The notes: generated from the letters alone by a model not told the origin. 46,522 nt of DNA from Streptomyces sp. WZ.A104 (GCF_002382885.1 NZ_NWVL01000065.1:1-46522); one strand, 5' to 3'. Shown: positions 30,780 to 40,157, counted from the stretch's first letter. Made by a program: numbers and translations.

Positions 30780-31682
30780 TCAGGACACGATGTCCTTACG
30801 GCTGAACCCGCGGAAGGCCAACGCGAACAGGATCAGGGCATAGGTCACTGATACGGCCGTGCCCTTGATCATGCCGCCCCACTCCAGTTGCGGCTGAAGC
30901 GCGTCGGCCCAGGCGAACTGCCAGTGCGCGGGCAGGAAGTCGCGCCAGGAGCCGAGTGCGGTGATCGCGTCGAGCACATTGCCGAGAATCGTGAGGAAGA
31001 CCGCGCCGCCGACCGCGCCGAGCGGCGCGTCCGTCTTCGTGGACAGCCAGAACGCCAGCCCGGCGGTGACCAGTTGGGAGACGAAGATGAACGCCACGAC
31101 GAGCGCGAGGCGCGGCACGGTGTCCCCGGCCGCCAGCGCTCCCCCGGTGGGCAGTTTCAGCGGGCCCCACCCGTAGGCCGCCGTGCCCGCCGCCAACGCG
31201 ACGACCGGCAGCAGCACCATCGCGGCCAGGCTGAAGCCCAGCGCCACGACCAACTTGCTCCACAGCAGCCGCACACGCGGCACCGGCGCGGCGAGCAGAT
31301 AGCGCAGCGAGGACCAGCTCGCCTCGGAGGCGACGGTGTCCCCGCAGAACAGGGCCACCGGGATCACCAGCAGGAACCCGGCCGAGACGAACAGTGAGGT
31401 AGCGGCGAAGTTCGCGGCCGACTCGGTCGCCACGTCCATCAGGTTGATCCGGTTGCCGCCCCGGCCGCCGCCCTCGCCGTCCGGTGTGCCGCCGATCGCG
31501 AAGGCGATGATCAGGATGAACGGGAGGGCGGCGAGCACCCCGCCCATGAGCAGGGTGCGGCGCCTGCGCAACTGCCGCATGGCCTCGACGCGGAGGGGGA
31601 GGGTGCGCCCGGCGCGGTAGCCCGCGGCCTCCGGGTGCTCGGTCTCCACCCGGGACTCGGGAGGCTGGACGGGGGCGCTCAT
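30780..31682 (-). CDS. ABC-2 type transporter permease
   Basis: The 300-aa membrane protein has a basic N-terminus with EAMRQLRRRRTLLMGG and six hydrophobic segments (about 45-65, 92-115, 140-170, 190-212, 222-240 and 275-295). A Gly-rich extracytoplasmic loop (GTPDGEGGGRGGN) follows the first. SEASWSSLRYLLAAPVPRVRLLWSK is the typical ABC-2 coupling region. Its ATG overlaps the stop of the hydrolase/ATPase fusion gene (ATGA), so the fusion protein supplies the ATPase. Confidence 0.88.
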   Translation of the reverse strand: MSAPVQPPESRVETEHPEAAGYRAGRTLPLRVEAMRQLRRRRTLLMGGVLAALPFILIIAFAIGGTPDGEGGGRGGNRINLMDVATESAANFAATSLFVSAGFLLVIPVALFCGDTVASEASWSSLRYLLAAPVPRVRLLWSKLVVALGFSLAAMVLLPVVALAAGTAAYGWGPLKLPTGGALAAGDTVPRLALVVAFIFVSQLVTAGLAFWLSTKTDAPLGAVGGAVFLTILGNVLDAITALGSWRDFLPAHWQFAWADALQPQLEWGGMIKGTAVSVTYALILFALAFRGFSRKDIVS

Positions 31683-34333
31683 GCTGCTCCTCCGGAGATC
31701 AGGGTGAGGAAGGCGTCCTCCAGGCGGCGGTGTGGTCCGACGCCGGTGACCGGGACGTCGAGCCGGACGAGGTCGGCGACGAGCCGTGAGGTGGTGGCCC
31801 CGTCGAGGCGGACGAGGAGTCCGCGCCCGTCGTCGGTGCGGACGGCGGAGCCGATGCCGGGCAGGGCGGCGACCTTCTCCGCCAGCGGCTCGGACACCTC
31901 CTCCGCCACGCTCACCAGGAGCATGTCGCCGGAGCCGGTGATCTCGGCGACCGGACCCGCCTGGACGAGCCGGCCCCGGTCCATGACGACCAGGTGGGTG
32001 CAGGACTGCTCGACCTCGGAGAGCAGGTGGCTGGAGACGATGACGGTCCGGCCCCCGGCCGCGTAACGGATCATCACGTCCCGCATCTCACGGATCTGCG
32101 GCGGGTCGAGCCCGTTGGTCGGCTCGTCGAGGATGAGCAGGTCCGGCATGCCGAGCATGGCCTGCGCGATGGCGAGCCGCTGCCGCATGCCCTGGGAGTA
32201 CGTCCGTACGGCACGGGCCAGCGCGTCTCCGAGTCCGGCGATCTCCAGGGCCTCGTCGATGCGGGCGTCCTCGGCGGGGCGGCCGGTGGCCTGCCAGTAC
32301 AGGTCGAGGTTGGCGCGCCCGGAGAGGTGCGGCAGGAACCCGGCCCCCTCCACGAACGCCCCGACCCGGGAGAGCACGGGTGCGCCGGGCCTGATGGCCT
32401 GCCCGAAGACGCGGATCTCGCCCTCGTCGGGGCTGATGAGCCCCATGAGCATGCGCAGGGTCGTCGTCTTGCCCGCGCCGTTGGGCCCCAGCAGCCCGAG
32501 CACCTGCCCCTTCTCGACGCGGAAGGACAGCTCGCGCACGGCGTACCGGTCGACGGACTTCGCGTACTTCTTCGAGAGCCCGGTGATCTGGAGCGGTACC
32601 TCGGCGAGTTCGGGGTCCGGCGCGGGCGTCGCGGTGCGGCGGCGGGCCGTGAGCAGCAGACCGGCCGCGATGACGAGGGCGGCGGCGGGAAGGCCCCAGG
32701 TCCACCACGGGGGCGCGGCGGCCGCGGTCCGCACGGCGGGCGCGGTGGGGATGGTCAGCGGGCCGTCGGCGGTCACGGTGTACGTGGCGGGCTCGGCCGG
32801 GGACGCGTAGCCGAGGTCGGTCGCGGAGAACACCAGCCGCAGCCGGTGTCCGGCGTCGAACTCGTGGTCCACGGCGGGCAGGGCCAGTTCGAGGGGCTTG
32901 CCCTGCTGGTCGGGGGTGATCCGGTAGGGGGCGACGAGCTGGTGGGGCAGCACCTGCTGCCTGCCGTCCGGCGACACGTCGTACACCTTGCCGAAGAGCA
33001 CCGCGTCCCGGCCGCCGCTCGCCGTCACGTTGACTTTGACGGTCGGTGTGCCGGTGACGCGTACGGAGGTGTCGAGCGGGGCGGACTCGAAGCGGCCGAA
33101 CTGCCCGGGGAAGTCGAGCGAGAGCCCGACGCCGAGGGAGGAGAGCTGGGCGAGTCCGCCGCCGATGCCCGGCACGGCGGAGATGGCGGGCGGCGAGGAG
33201 CCGGCCGGGTTGCGGAAGGTCTTCGTCCCACCGCCGAGCGCGAGGTCGCGGCCGCCGCTGCGCAGCCCGGGGTAGGTGTCGCTGCTCGCCCCGCGCAACA
33301 GGGCGGCGCCGTCGGTGGAGTCGAGGCCTCCGGTCCGGGTGACCCGGAAGGCGGGCCCGGTGTCGGTGCCGCTCTCCTCCTTCAGATACCGGTCGAACCA
33401 GGCCCCGACGCGCCCCTCGACGCGGCTCGTCTCGCTGTCGCCGCCGTCGTGCCCGCCGGAGATCCAGTCGACGGAGACGGGCGCGCCGTTGGCGCTGATG
33501 GCCTTCTGCATGGCGTCGGCGTGGCCGAGCGGGAAGAGGGAGTCGGACTGCCCCTGGAGGAGGAGCGAGGGAACGTTGATGCGGTCGGCGACGGCGGACG
33601 GCGACCGCTCTGCGAGCAGCTTCACCGCCTCGGCGTCGGGCTTGCCGCTGACGGCGACCCGCTCGTACATCTCGCAGAGTCGCTGCTCGAACTTCTCGCA
33701 GCCGCCGCCGGTGGTGATGAAGATCCCGGCCCAGAGCTTCTTGAAAACCCCTTCGGGGAAGAGGGCGTCGGCGAGGTTCCAGTAGGTGATCACCGGCGCG
33801 ATGGCGTCGACGCGCTCGTCGTGCCCGGCGGCCAGCAGGGACACGGCCCCGCCGTAGGAGGCTCCGGTGAGGCCGACCCGCGGGTCGCCCTTCCCGTCGA
33901 GCTCGACCTCGGGCCGCCCGGCCAGCCAGTCGATGAGCCGGGAGACATCCCTGACCTCGTGCTCCGGGTCGTTGAGGGAGATCTTCCCGCCGGACTTCCC
34001 GAAGCCGCGCGCGGACCAGGTCAGCACCGCGTACCCGTCGGCGGCCAGCTTCTCGGCCTGGGCCCGTACGTCGTCCTTGCTGCCGCCGAAGCCGTGCCCG
34101 ATGAGCACGGCGGGCCGCTTGCCGGACCCTTCTCCGTAGAAGTACGAGGTGTCGACCGGCACCCCGTCCATCCGCAGCGTCCGGTCCTCGCGCTGCACGG
34201 CGGGCGAGCCGTCGTCGGCGACGGCGCTGAAGGTGCCACCGCCCACGAGCACGGCGAGCGCGGCGCCGGCCGCGGCCCACCGGCCGGGGGTGCGGGGCAG
34301 CAGGCGCCGCCATCGAGCAGTAGGGGTCTCCAT
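31679..34333 (-). CDS. fusion of exported alpha/beta hydrolase and ABC transporter ATPase
   Basis: The 884-aa protein begins with an N-terminal membrane/signal segment (residues 17-38). It continues with an alpha/beta hydrolase of the X-Pro dipeptidyl-peptidase/CocE type: nucleophile S159 in GASYGG, acid D264 in GQSDSLF, H295 in GGHDGG. A beta-rich C-terminal hydrolase domain (about 320-525) follows, then a second membrane helix (WGLPAAALVIAAGLLLTA, about 547-563) and a complete cytoplasmic ABC ATPase (Walker A K622, signature YSQGM at 712-716, Walker B D736-E737). The hydrolase should therefore sit outside and the ATPase inside, tethered to one exporter. The downstream coupled gene encodes the permease. 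The export substrate could be processed as it leaves; that is inference. Confidence 0.9.
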   Translation of the reverse strand: METPTARWRRLLPRTPGRWAAAGAALAVLVGGGTFSAVADDGSPAVQREDRTLRMDGVPVDTSYFYGEGSGKRPAVLIGHGFGGSKDDVRAQAEKLAADGYAVLTWSARGFGKSGGKISLNDPEHEVRDVSRLIDWLAGRPEVELDGKGDPRVGLTGASYGGAVSLLAAGHDERVDAIAPVITYWNLADALFPEGVFKKLWAGIFITTGGGCEKFEQRLCEMYERVAVSGKPDAEAVKLLAERSPSAVADRINVPSLLLQGQSDSLFPLGHADAMQKAISANGAPVSVDWISGGHDGGDSETSRVEGRVGAWFDRYLKEESGTDTGPAFRVTRTGGLDSTDGAALLRGASSDTYPGLRSGGRDLALGGGTKTFRNPAGSSPPAISAVPGIGGGLAQLSSLGVGLSLDFPGQFGRFESAPLDTSVRVTGTPTVKVNVTASGGRDAVLFGKVYDVSPDGRQQVLPHQLVAPYRITPDQQGKPLELALPAVDHEFDAGHRLRLVFSATDLGYASPAEPATYTVTADGPLTIPTAPAVRTAAAAPPWWTWGLPAAALVIAAGLLLTARRRTATPAPDPELAEVPLQITGLSKKYAKSVDRYAVRELSFRVEKGQVLGLLGPNGAGKTTTLRMLMGLISPDEGEIRVFGQAIRPGAPVLSRVGAFVEGAGFLPHLSGRANLDLYWQATGRPAEDARIDEALEIAGLGDALARAVRTYSQGMRQRLAIAQAMLGMPDLLILDEPTNGLDPPQIREMRDVMIRYAAGGRTVIVSSHLLSEVEQSCTHLVVMDRGRLVQAGPVAEITGSGDMLLVSVAEEVSEPLAEKVAALPGIGSAVRTDDGRGLLVRLDGATTSRLVADLVRLDVPVTGVGPHRRLEDAFLTLISGGAA

Positions 34334-34465
34334 CCCTCGACCCTAGTCGGCGGACGCAACCCGCTTGCCTGCCGCCAGGGTGAGGTGTGCGGCCTCCCTG
34401 AGAGGTACGGTGCACCTCATCCGTACTCCGGATGCGGTACGGAATTTCCGCCTCGGGAGGCCATT

Positions 34466-34894
34466 GTGGACATTCGCCGCGCAACGACGGCCACGGAACT
34501 CCTCGCCGCCGGCCACCTCTTCGACACCCCGCCCCGTGAGACCTGGGCCACCCGCTTCCTCGCCGCGGACGGCCATCTGATGCTGATCGCGTACGTGGAC
34601 GGCGTCCCGGCGGGCTTCGTCTCGGGCATCGAGATGCTGCACCCGGACAAGGGCACGGAGATGTGCCTGTACGAACTCGGCGTCGACGAGGCGTTCCGCC
34701 GCCGGGGCATCGGCGCGGCCCTGACGCGGGCGCTCGTGGACATCGCCCGGGAGCGCGGGTGCTATGACCTGTGGGTCGGCGTGGAGCGCGACAACAAGGC
34801 GGCGCTGGCGACGTACCGGGCGGCGGGGGCGGCGGACGACGGGGACTTCGCGATGCTGACGTGGGAGTTCGCGGGGGAGGACGCCTCGGAGTAG
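34466..34894 (+). CDS. GNAT-family N-acetyltransferase, AAC(3)-I-like
   Basis: The 142-aa protein starts with GTG after GGGAGG. The GNAT fold is clear: LIAYVDGVPAGFVSG (strand 4), ELGVDEAFRRRGIGAALTRALVDIARERG (acetyl-CoA loop RRRGIG) and ALATYRAAGA (end helix). The segment EMLHPDKGTEMCLYELGV recalls the AAC(3)-I aminoglycoside acetyltransferase branch, but many chromosomal members act on other amines, so resistance should not be assumed. It is divergent from the hydrolase-ATPase gene and convergent with the DUF4291 gene. Confidence 0.85.
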   Translation: MDIRRATTATELLAAGHLFDTPPRETWATRFLAADGHLMLIAYVDGVPAGFVSGIEMLHPDKGTEMCLYELGVDEAFRRRGIGAALTRALVDIARERGCYDLWVGVERDNKAALATYRAAGAADDGDFAMLTWEFAGEDASE

Positions 34895-34927
34895 AGCGAG
34901 CGGGGACACGTGACCCCGTCGCACCGC

Positions 34928-35545
34928 TCACACCGCGATGTCCCCGGCGGGCCGCACGGGGCGTGGCGCGGCCAGGTCGAGCGGTGTCTCCACCGGCAGC
35001 AGGGCGGCGGCCCGCTCCCGCTCCCCCGCCCGGACCGCCGCGTGCACCTCGCGCGCGAGCGGGGTGACGTCGCGGACGGCCACGGTCCACTCGTCCGCGT
35101 ACCGCCGGGCGGCCTCGCCGCTCAGCCCGAGCTGAAGGGAGCGGTACGGGAGCGGGTTCAGGTCCAGGTCGCGCTCGGGGTCCCACTGGACCCGGGCGGG
35201 GGCGGTGCGCAGGCTCCGCTTCCAGGACCTCTCGTCGGGGTGCACATCGCGTACGTAGTGGGAGAGTTCGGCGTGCGCGAGGGCCCATTCCAGGCCGCTC
35301 CGCTCGATCTCGACGGCGAGGACGACCTCCTGCCCCTCCTTGGTGCCCCAGCCGCAGCGGTACATCATCCACAGGAAGCTGGGCTTGATCCAGGTCATCC
35401 GGTCCCGCTTCCAGGCGGCGGGAAACCGCCCGTCCCGTGCGGCGGGCAGCCCGATGCCGGGCCGGTACGCCTGGTAGACGGTGACGGTCGAGGCGGTGTG
35501 CTGGGCGCGGATCTCGTAACGGGGCGGGAGGGGCTGGGTGTTCAT
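34928..35545 (-). CDS. DUF4291 family protein
   Basis: The 205-aa cytosolic protein shows the DUF4291 pattern: YEIRAQHTASTVTVYQAYRP at the start, then RDRMTWIKPSFLWMMYRCGWG, and EVVLAVEIERSGLEWAL. No catalytic function is established for this family. The ATG at 35545 is the natural start. It lies between the GNAT gene and the end of the inositol operon, with a hairpin separating it from the latter. Confidence 0.85.
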   Translation of the reverse strand: MNTQPLPPRYEIRAQHTASTVTVYQAYRPGIGLPAARDGRFPAAWKRDRMTWIKPSFLWMMYRCGWGTKEGQEVVLAVEIERSGLEWALAHAELSHYVRDVHPDERSWKRSLRTAPARVQWDPERDLDLNPLPYRSLQLGLSGEAARRYADEWTVAVRDVTPLAREVHAAVRAGERERAAALLPVETPLDLAAPRPVRPAGDIAV

Positions 35546-35614
35546 ACGCCCAGGATGAGGGACGCGTACACATCAGGGCACCCGGATTTCCGCCGGTGGC
35601 CCGGCGCGCCCGAA

Positions 35615-35645
35615 GCCCCCGCCCGCAGCGAACGCGGACGGGGGC
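35615..35645 (-). terminator. hairpin after the inositol operon
   Basis: GCCCCCGCCCGC (35615-35626) pairs with GCGGACGGGGGC (35634-35645), one mismatch and a seven-base loop, 30 bases beyond the mmsA/iolA stop. Confidence 0.65.
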
Positions 35646-35674
35646 CAGGGCCGGGGGAAGCGGGGCGGCGGCCC

Positions 35675-37177
35675 TCAGTGGTTGCGCGGGAAGCCCAGGT
35701 CGACGCCTGCCGGGGCGTCGGCCGGGTCGGGCCAGCGGGTGGTGACGACCTTGCCGCGGGTGTAGAAGTGCACGCCGTCGTTGCCGTAGATGTGGTGGTC
35801 GCCGAAGAGCGAGTCCTTCCAGCCGCCGAAGGAGTGGTAGCCCACCGGGACCGGGATCGGGACGTTGACGCCGACCATGCCCGCCTCGACCTCCAGCTGG
35901 AAGCGGCGGGCCGCGCCGCCGTCACGCGTGAAGATCGCGGTGCCGTTGCCGAACGGGGAGGCGTTCATCAGGGCGACGCCGTCCTCGTACGTGTCCACGC
36001 GGAGCACGCACAGCACCGGGCCGAAGATCTCGTCCTTGTACGCGTCGGAGTCGGTGGAGACCTTGTCCAGGAGGGACAGGCCGATCCAGTGGCCGTCCTC
36101 GAAGCCCTCGACCGTGTGGCCCGTGCCGTCGAGGACGACCTCCGCGCCCTGGGCGGCCGCGCCCGTGACGTAGGAGGCGACCTTGTCACGGTGGGCGGCG
36201 GTGATCAGGGGGCCCATCTCGGAGGCGGGGTCGTTGCCGGGGCCGATCTTGATCTTCTCGGCGCGCTCGCGGATCTTGGCGACCAGCTCGTCGCCGATCG
36301 CGCCGACCGCGACGACGGCGGAGATCGCCATGCAGCGCTCACCGGCGGAGCCGTACGCAGCCGAGACCGCCGCGTCGGCGGCCGCGTCCAGGTCCGCGTC
36401 CGGGAGGACCAGCATGTGGTTCTTCGCGCCGCCAAGCGCCTGGACGCGCTTGCCGTTGGCGGAGGCGGTGGCGTGGATGTAGCGGGCGATGGGGGTGGAG
36501 CCGACGAAGGAGACCGCCGCCACGTCGGGGTGGGCGAGGAGGGCGTCCACCGCGACCTTGTCCCCGTGGACGACGTTCAGGACACCGTCCGGAAGGCCGG
36601 CCTCCGAGGCCAGCTCGGCCAGCAGGTTGGCGGCCGACGGGTCCTTCTCGCTGGGCTTCAGCACGAACGTGTTGCCGCACGCGATCGCCAGCGGGAACAT
36701 CCACATCGGCACCATGGCCGGGAAGTTGAACGGGGTGATGCCCGCGACGACGCCCAGCGACTGGCGGATCGAGGAGACGTCGACCCGGTTGGAGACCTGG
36801 GTGGACAGCTCGCCCTTGAGCTGCGTGGTGATCCCGCACGCCAGCTCGACGATCTCCAGGCCGCGGGCGACCTCGCCCAGCGCGTCCGAGTGCACCTTGC
36901 CGTGCTCGGCGGTGATCAGCGCGGCGATGTCGTCGCGGTGGGCGTCCAGCAGCGCGCGGTAGCGGAAGAGGACCGTGGTGCGCTGGGCGAGGGAGGACGT
37001 GCCCCAGGTCGCGTAGGCGGCCGTCGCCGCGGCCACCGCCGCGTCCACCTCCTCCACCGAGGCGAGCGCCACCCGCGTGGTGACCGCGCCGGTGGCCGGG
37101 TCCGTGACGGGACCGTACTGGCCCGACGTGCCCTCCACTGTCTTGCCGCCGATCCAGTGGTTGACGGTCTTCGTCAT
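35675..37177 (-). CDS. mmsA: CoA-acylating methylmalonate-semialdehyde dehydrogenase
   Basis: The 500-aa aldehyde dehydrogenase converts malonate or methylmalonate semialdehyde to acetyl- or propionyl-CoA with NAD, the last step of inositol degradation (IolA) and of valine degradation. It begins MTKTVNHWIGGKTVEGTSG. It shows ITPFNFPAMVPMWM, the NAD-binding SFVGSTPIARYIHATASANGKRVQALGGAKNH, and the catalytic cysteine C282 in GSAGERCMAIS; the GAKNH signature marks the MMSDH branch. ATG 37177 follows GAAGGAG, and the longer frame upstream is ignored. It is the last gene of the iol operon and is 47 bases after iolD. Confidence 0.95.
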   Translation of the reverse strand: MTKTVNHWIGGKTVEGTSGQYGPVTDPATGAVTTRVALASVEEVDAAVAAATAAYATWGTSSLAQRTTVLFRYRALLDAHRDDIAALITAEHGKVHSDALGEVARGLEIVELACGITTQLKGELSTQVSNRVDVSSIRQSLGVVAGITPFNFPAMVPMWMFPLAIACGNTFVLKPSEKDPSAANLLAELASEAGLPDGVLNVVHGDKVAVDALLAHPDVAAVSFVGSTPIARYIHATASANGKRVQALGGAKNHMLVLPDADLDAAADAAVSAAYGSAGERCMAISAVVAVGAIGDELVAKIRERAEKIKIGPGNDPASEMGPLITAAHRDKVASYVTGAAAQGAEVVLDGTGHTVEGFEDGHWIGLSLLDKVSTDSDAYKDEIFGPVLCVLRVDTYEDGVALMNASPFGNGTAIFTRDGGAARRFQLEVEAGMVGVNVPIPVPVGYHSFGGWKDSLFGDHHIYGNDGVHFYTRGKVVTTRWPDPADAPAGVDLGFPRNH

Positions 37178-37224
37178 GACGTACTCCTTCAGGCTTCGGG
37201 CTTCAGGCAGGCGCAGGCGTGGTT

Positions 37225-39237
37225 TCACAGGTGGCGGCGTCGGGCGGCGACCTGCCGGCCGTACTCCTCCCGAGCCTTGACCGCCGCCGGGCGGCTCGCG
37301 GTTTCGGCTACCGGAACATCCCACCACGCCTGTGCCGGAGGGGGGCCCGACACTGTGTCGGGCGTTTCGGTCTCGACGTAGACACAAGTGGGGCCCTCCG
37401 CGTCGCGGGCCTCTGCGAGGGCTTTGCGCAGGTCGTCAACGGTGGTGGCGCGCAGCACGTGCATGCCGAGGGAGGCCGCGTTGGCGGCGAGGTCGACGGG
37501 GAGGGGCGGGCCGGTGAAGCCTCCGTCGGCGTCCCGGTGGCGGTAGGCCGTGCCGAAGCGCTCGCCACCGACCGCCTCGGAGAGGCCACCGATCGAGGCG
37601 TACCCGTGGTTCTGGAGGATCAGCAGTTTCAGCGGCAGTCCCTCCTGGACGGCGGTGACGATCTCGGTGGGGTTCATCAGATACGTGCCGTCGCCGACGA
37701 GCGCCCAGACAGGGCGGCCCGGCCGGTCCGCGCGGGCCTGGGCGGCGGTCGCGAGCAGGACGCCGATCGCGGCCGGGATCTCGTAGCCCATGCAGGAGTA
37801 GCCGTACTCGACGTGGTACTGGTCGCGGGAACGGGTCCGCCAGAGCTTGTGTAGATCGCCGGGGAGAGAGCCCGCCGCGTTGATCAGGATGTCGTCCTCG
37901 GTGACGAGCGTGTCGAGGAGGCCGAGGACCTGGGTCTGGGTGGGGCGCGCGGAGGGGTCCGGGGTGGCGAAGGATGCCTCGACCCGCTCCTCCCACGCCT
38001 CCTTCGCGCTGGTGTACTCCGTCTCGTACGCCGGATCGACCCGGTACCGCCGTCCGGCGAGCGCCGCCGTGAGCGCCTCCAGACCGGCGCGGGCGTCGGC
38101 GACGAGCGGGAGGGCGGCCAGCTTGTGGGCGTCGAAGCCGGTGATGTTGAGGTTGAGGAAGCGGACGTTCGGGTTCGCGAAGAGCGTTCCGGACGCGGTG
38201 GTGAAGTCCGTGTAGCGGGTGCCGATGCCGATCACCAGGTCGGCGCTGCGAGCCAGCTCGTCGGCGGTGGCGGTGCCGGTGTGCCCGATGCCTCCGACGT
38301 CGGCCGGATGGTCGTGGCGCAGTACGCCCTTGCCGGCCTGCGTGGTGGCGACCGGGATGCGGGTCCCGGCGGTGAACGCGGCGAGGGTCTCCTCGGCGGC
38401 GCTGTGGCGGACCCCGCCGCCCGCGACGATCAGGGGGCGGCGGGCCGAGCGCACCGCCCGAACAGCCGCTTCCAGTTCGAGCGCGTCAGGGGCGGGCCTG
38501 CGGATGTGCCAGTCCCGCTCGGCGAAGAACTCCTGCGGCCAGTCGTAGGCCTCCGCCTGGACGTCCTGCGGCAGCGCGAGTGTGACCGCCCCGGTCTCGG
38601 CGGGGTCGGCGAGGACCCGCATCGCCTGGAGGGCGGCCGGGATCAGCGCCTCGGGCCGGGTGATCCGGTCGAAGTAGCGTGAGACGGGGCGCAGACAGTC
38701 GTTGACCGATACGTCTCCGGCGTGCGGCACTTCGAGCTGCTGGAGTACGGGGTCGGCGGGCCGGGTCGCGAACGCGTCGCCGGGGAGGAGCAGGACGGGC
38801 AGGCGGTTGATGGTGGCGAGGGCGGCCCCGGTGACGAGGTTGGTGGCCCCCGGGCCGATGGACGTGGTCACCGCGTGCGCCGAGAGCCGCCCGGACTGAC
38901 GGGCGTACCCCACGGCAGCGTGCACCATGGCCTGCTCGTTGCGGCCCTGGAGGTACGGCATGCGGTGCGCGATCCCGCTTCCGGTCCCGATCCCGGTCCC
39001 GGCCCCGTTTCCGATCCCGTTTCCGCCTCCGCTTCCGCTTCCGCCGCCCGCTTCCACGAGTGCCTGGCCGATGCCCGCGACGTTCCCGTGGCCGAAGATG
39101 CCCCAGGTGGCGCTGATGAGCCGCTGGCGGCGGCCGTCGCGCTCGGTGTACTGCCGGGCCAGGAAGGCGACCAGGGCCTGAGCTGTGGTCAGACGGCGGG
39201 TGGGACAGAGCCGGTTCGCGGGACTCGTCGGGCTCAA
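37225..39237 (-). CDS. iolD: 3D-(3,5/4)-trihydroxycyclohexane-1,2-dione acylhydrolase (ThDP-dependent)
   Basis: The 670-aa enzyme opens the cyclohexanedione ring to 5-deoxy-glucuronate. The N-terminal ThDP domain has TWGIFGHGNVAGIGQAL and QGRNEQAM with the cofactor-activating E101. The central domain contains VAGGGVRHS, and the C-terminal ThDP-binding domain has ALVGDGTYLMNPTEIVTA and LQNHGYASIG. Residues 64-91 are a Gly-rich repeat insertion absent from the usual family sequence. The start is TTG 39237, overlapping the iolB stop (TTGA) behind GGAGGTAA; the frame further upstream is antisense shadow. It is coupled to iolB. Confidence 0.94.
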   Translation of the reverse strand: MSPTSPANRLCPTRRLTTAQALVAFLARQYTERDGRRQRLISATWGIFGHGNVAGIGQALVEAGGGSGSGGGNGIGNGAGTGIGTGSGIAHRMPYLQGRNEQAMVHAAVGYARQSGRLSAHAVTTSIGPGATNLVTGAALATINRLPVLLLPGDAFATRPADPVLQQLEVPHAGDVSVNDCLRPVSRYFDRITRPEALIPAALQAMRVLADPAETGAVTLALPQDVQAEAYDWPQEFFAERDWHIRRPAPDALELEAAVRAVRSARRPLIVAGGGVRHSAAEETLAAFTAGTRIPVATTQAGKGVLRHDHPADVGGIGHTGTATADELARSADLVIGIGTRYTDFTTASGTLFANPNVRFLNLNITGFDAHKLAALPLVADARAGLEALTAALAGRRYRVDPAYETEYTSAKEAWEERVEASFATPDPSARPTQTQVLGLLDTLVTEDDILINAAGSLPGDLHKLWRTRSRDQYHVEYGYSCMGYEIPAAIGVLLATAAQARADRPGRPVWALVGDGTYLMNPTEIVTAVQEGLPLKLLILQNHGYASIGGLSEAVGGERFGTAYRHRDADGGFTGPPLPVDLAANAASLGMHVLRATTVDDLRKALAEARDAEGPTCVYVETETPDTVSGPPPAQAWWDVPVAETASRPAAVKAREEYGRQVAARRRHL
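38972..39055. repeat. hexanucleotide-like expansion inside iolD
   Basis: Degenerate TTCCGG/TCCCGG-type six-base units run through this stretch and encode alternating Gly with Ser, Asn, Ile or Thr in IolD. The reading frame is kept throughout. Confidence 0.7.
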
Positions 39238-40157
39238 GGTGTTACCTCCGGGCCGGGCGACGGATGCGCCGTGTACAGCGGGAGTCTGGCGTCGATCGGT
39301 TCGTCTCGCCAGGTGTCGCGGATCCAGCGGTGGTCGGGATGGTCGCGGATCAGCCACGCGCGTTCCTCCCCCGGCCCGGCCATCACGTTCAGGTAGTACA
39401 GCGTGCGGCCGGGCGGGGCGATGGACGGGCCGTGCCAGCCGTCGGGGATGAGGACGGCGTCCCCGCTGCGGACTTCGGCCAGGACGTCCGTACCGCCGTC
39501 GCGCGACGGGGAGACCCGGTGGTAGCCGAGCCCGCCGTCCTCGACCTCGAAGTAGTAGATCTCCTCCAGCTCGCACTCCTCGCCCGGGACGTGCTCGTCG
39601 TGCTTGTGGGGCGGGTACGAGGACCAGTTGCCGCCGGGGGTGAGGACCTCCACGGCGATCAGCCGGTCGCAGTCGAAGGTGTCGGCGGCGGCGAAGTTGT
39701 TCACCTGGCGCGAGCAGGTGCCGGAGCCGCGCAGCTCGACGGGTACCTCCGGCGCGGGGCCGTAGCGAGCGGGGAGTCGTCGCTCGCACTTCGCTCCTGC
39801 CAGGGCGAAGCGGCCTCCAGCGCCGGAGGCGATCTGTGCCTGGGCGTCACGGGGTACGTACGCGAAGTCGGAAACCCCGCTGAACACGCTTTCCCGGCCC
39901 AGCAGTTCAAAAGTCTCACCTGCTGTATGCACCGTACAGCCGCCGGTCAACGGCAGGACGATCCATTCGCTCCCGCCGGTGACGAGCGTGTGAACTCCAC
40001 CGGGCTCCAGCTCCAGCACCCGCAGGCTTGACCGGTCCCATCCGGCCCGCTCGGGATCGATATCGAGGGCGTACGGGCCGTGCGCGGCGCTGCCGGAGAC
40101 CAGGTGGTGCTGGTTCCGATGCTGGTGCTGGTGCTCGTGCTGGTGATGCGTCGTCAT
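39234..40157 (-). CDS. iolB: 5-deoxy-glucuronate isomerase
   Basis: The 307-aa bicupin isomerises 5-deoxy-glucuronate to 2-deoxy-5-keto-gluconate. Metal-binding cupin residues are visible in SSYPPHKHDEH with the following ELEEIYYFE; GWHGPSIAPPGRTLYYLNVMAG lies near the C-terminus. The N-terminus is unusual: eight histidines in the first 18 residues (H4,5,7,9,11,13,17,18), interspersed with Gln. This is not part of the catalytic fold and could bind metal or be a repeat artefact. Its stop overlaps the iolD TTG. A 17-bp tandem repeat lies just upstream, at the aldolase gene end. Confidence 0.93.
   Translation of the reverse strand: MTTHHQHEHQHQHRNQHHLVSGSAAHGPYALDIDPERAGWDRSSLRVLELEPGGVHTLVTGGSEWIVLPLTGGCTVHTAGETFELLGRESVFSGVSDFAYVPRDAQAQIASGAGGRFALAGAKCERRLPARYGPAPEVPVELRGSGTCSRQVNNFAAADTFDCDRLIAVEVLTPGGNWSSYPPHKHDEHVPGEECELEEIYYFEVEDGGLGYHRVSPSRDGGTDVLAEVRSGDAVLIPDGWHGPSIAPPGRTLYYLNVMAGPGEERAWLIRDHPDHRWIRDTWRDEPIDARLPLYTAHPSPGPEVTP

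Noticed and set aside
34466..34894. Calling the GNAT protein an aminoglycoside resistance enzyme
   Set aside because: The AAC(3)-I-like sequence pattern alone does not establish the substrate, and many chromosomal relatives are not resistance proteins.
31994..35573. Very long open frames (966 aa plus, 1161 aa minus) over the hydrolase-ATPase region
   Set aside because: They are out-of-frame shadows with low-complexity Arg/Gly/Pro composition; the 884-aa minus-strand frame carries all catalytic motifs.
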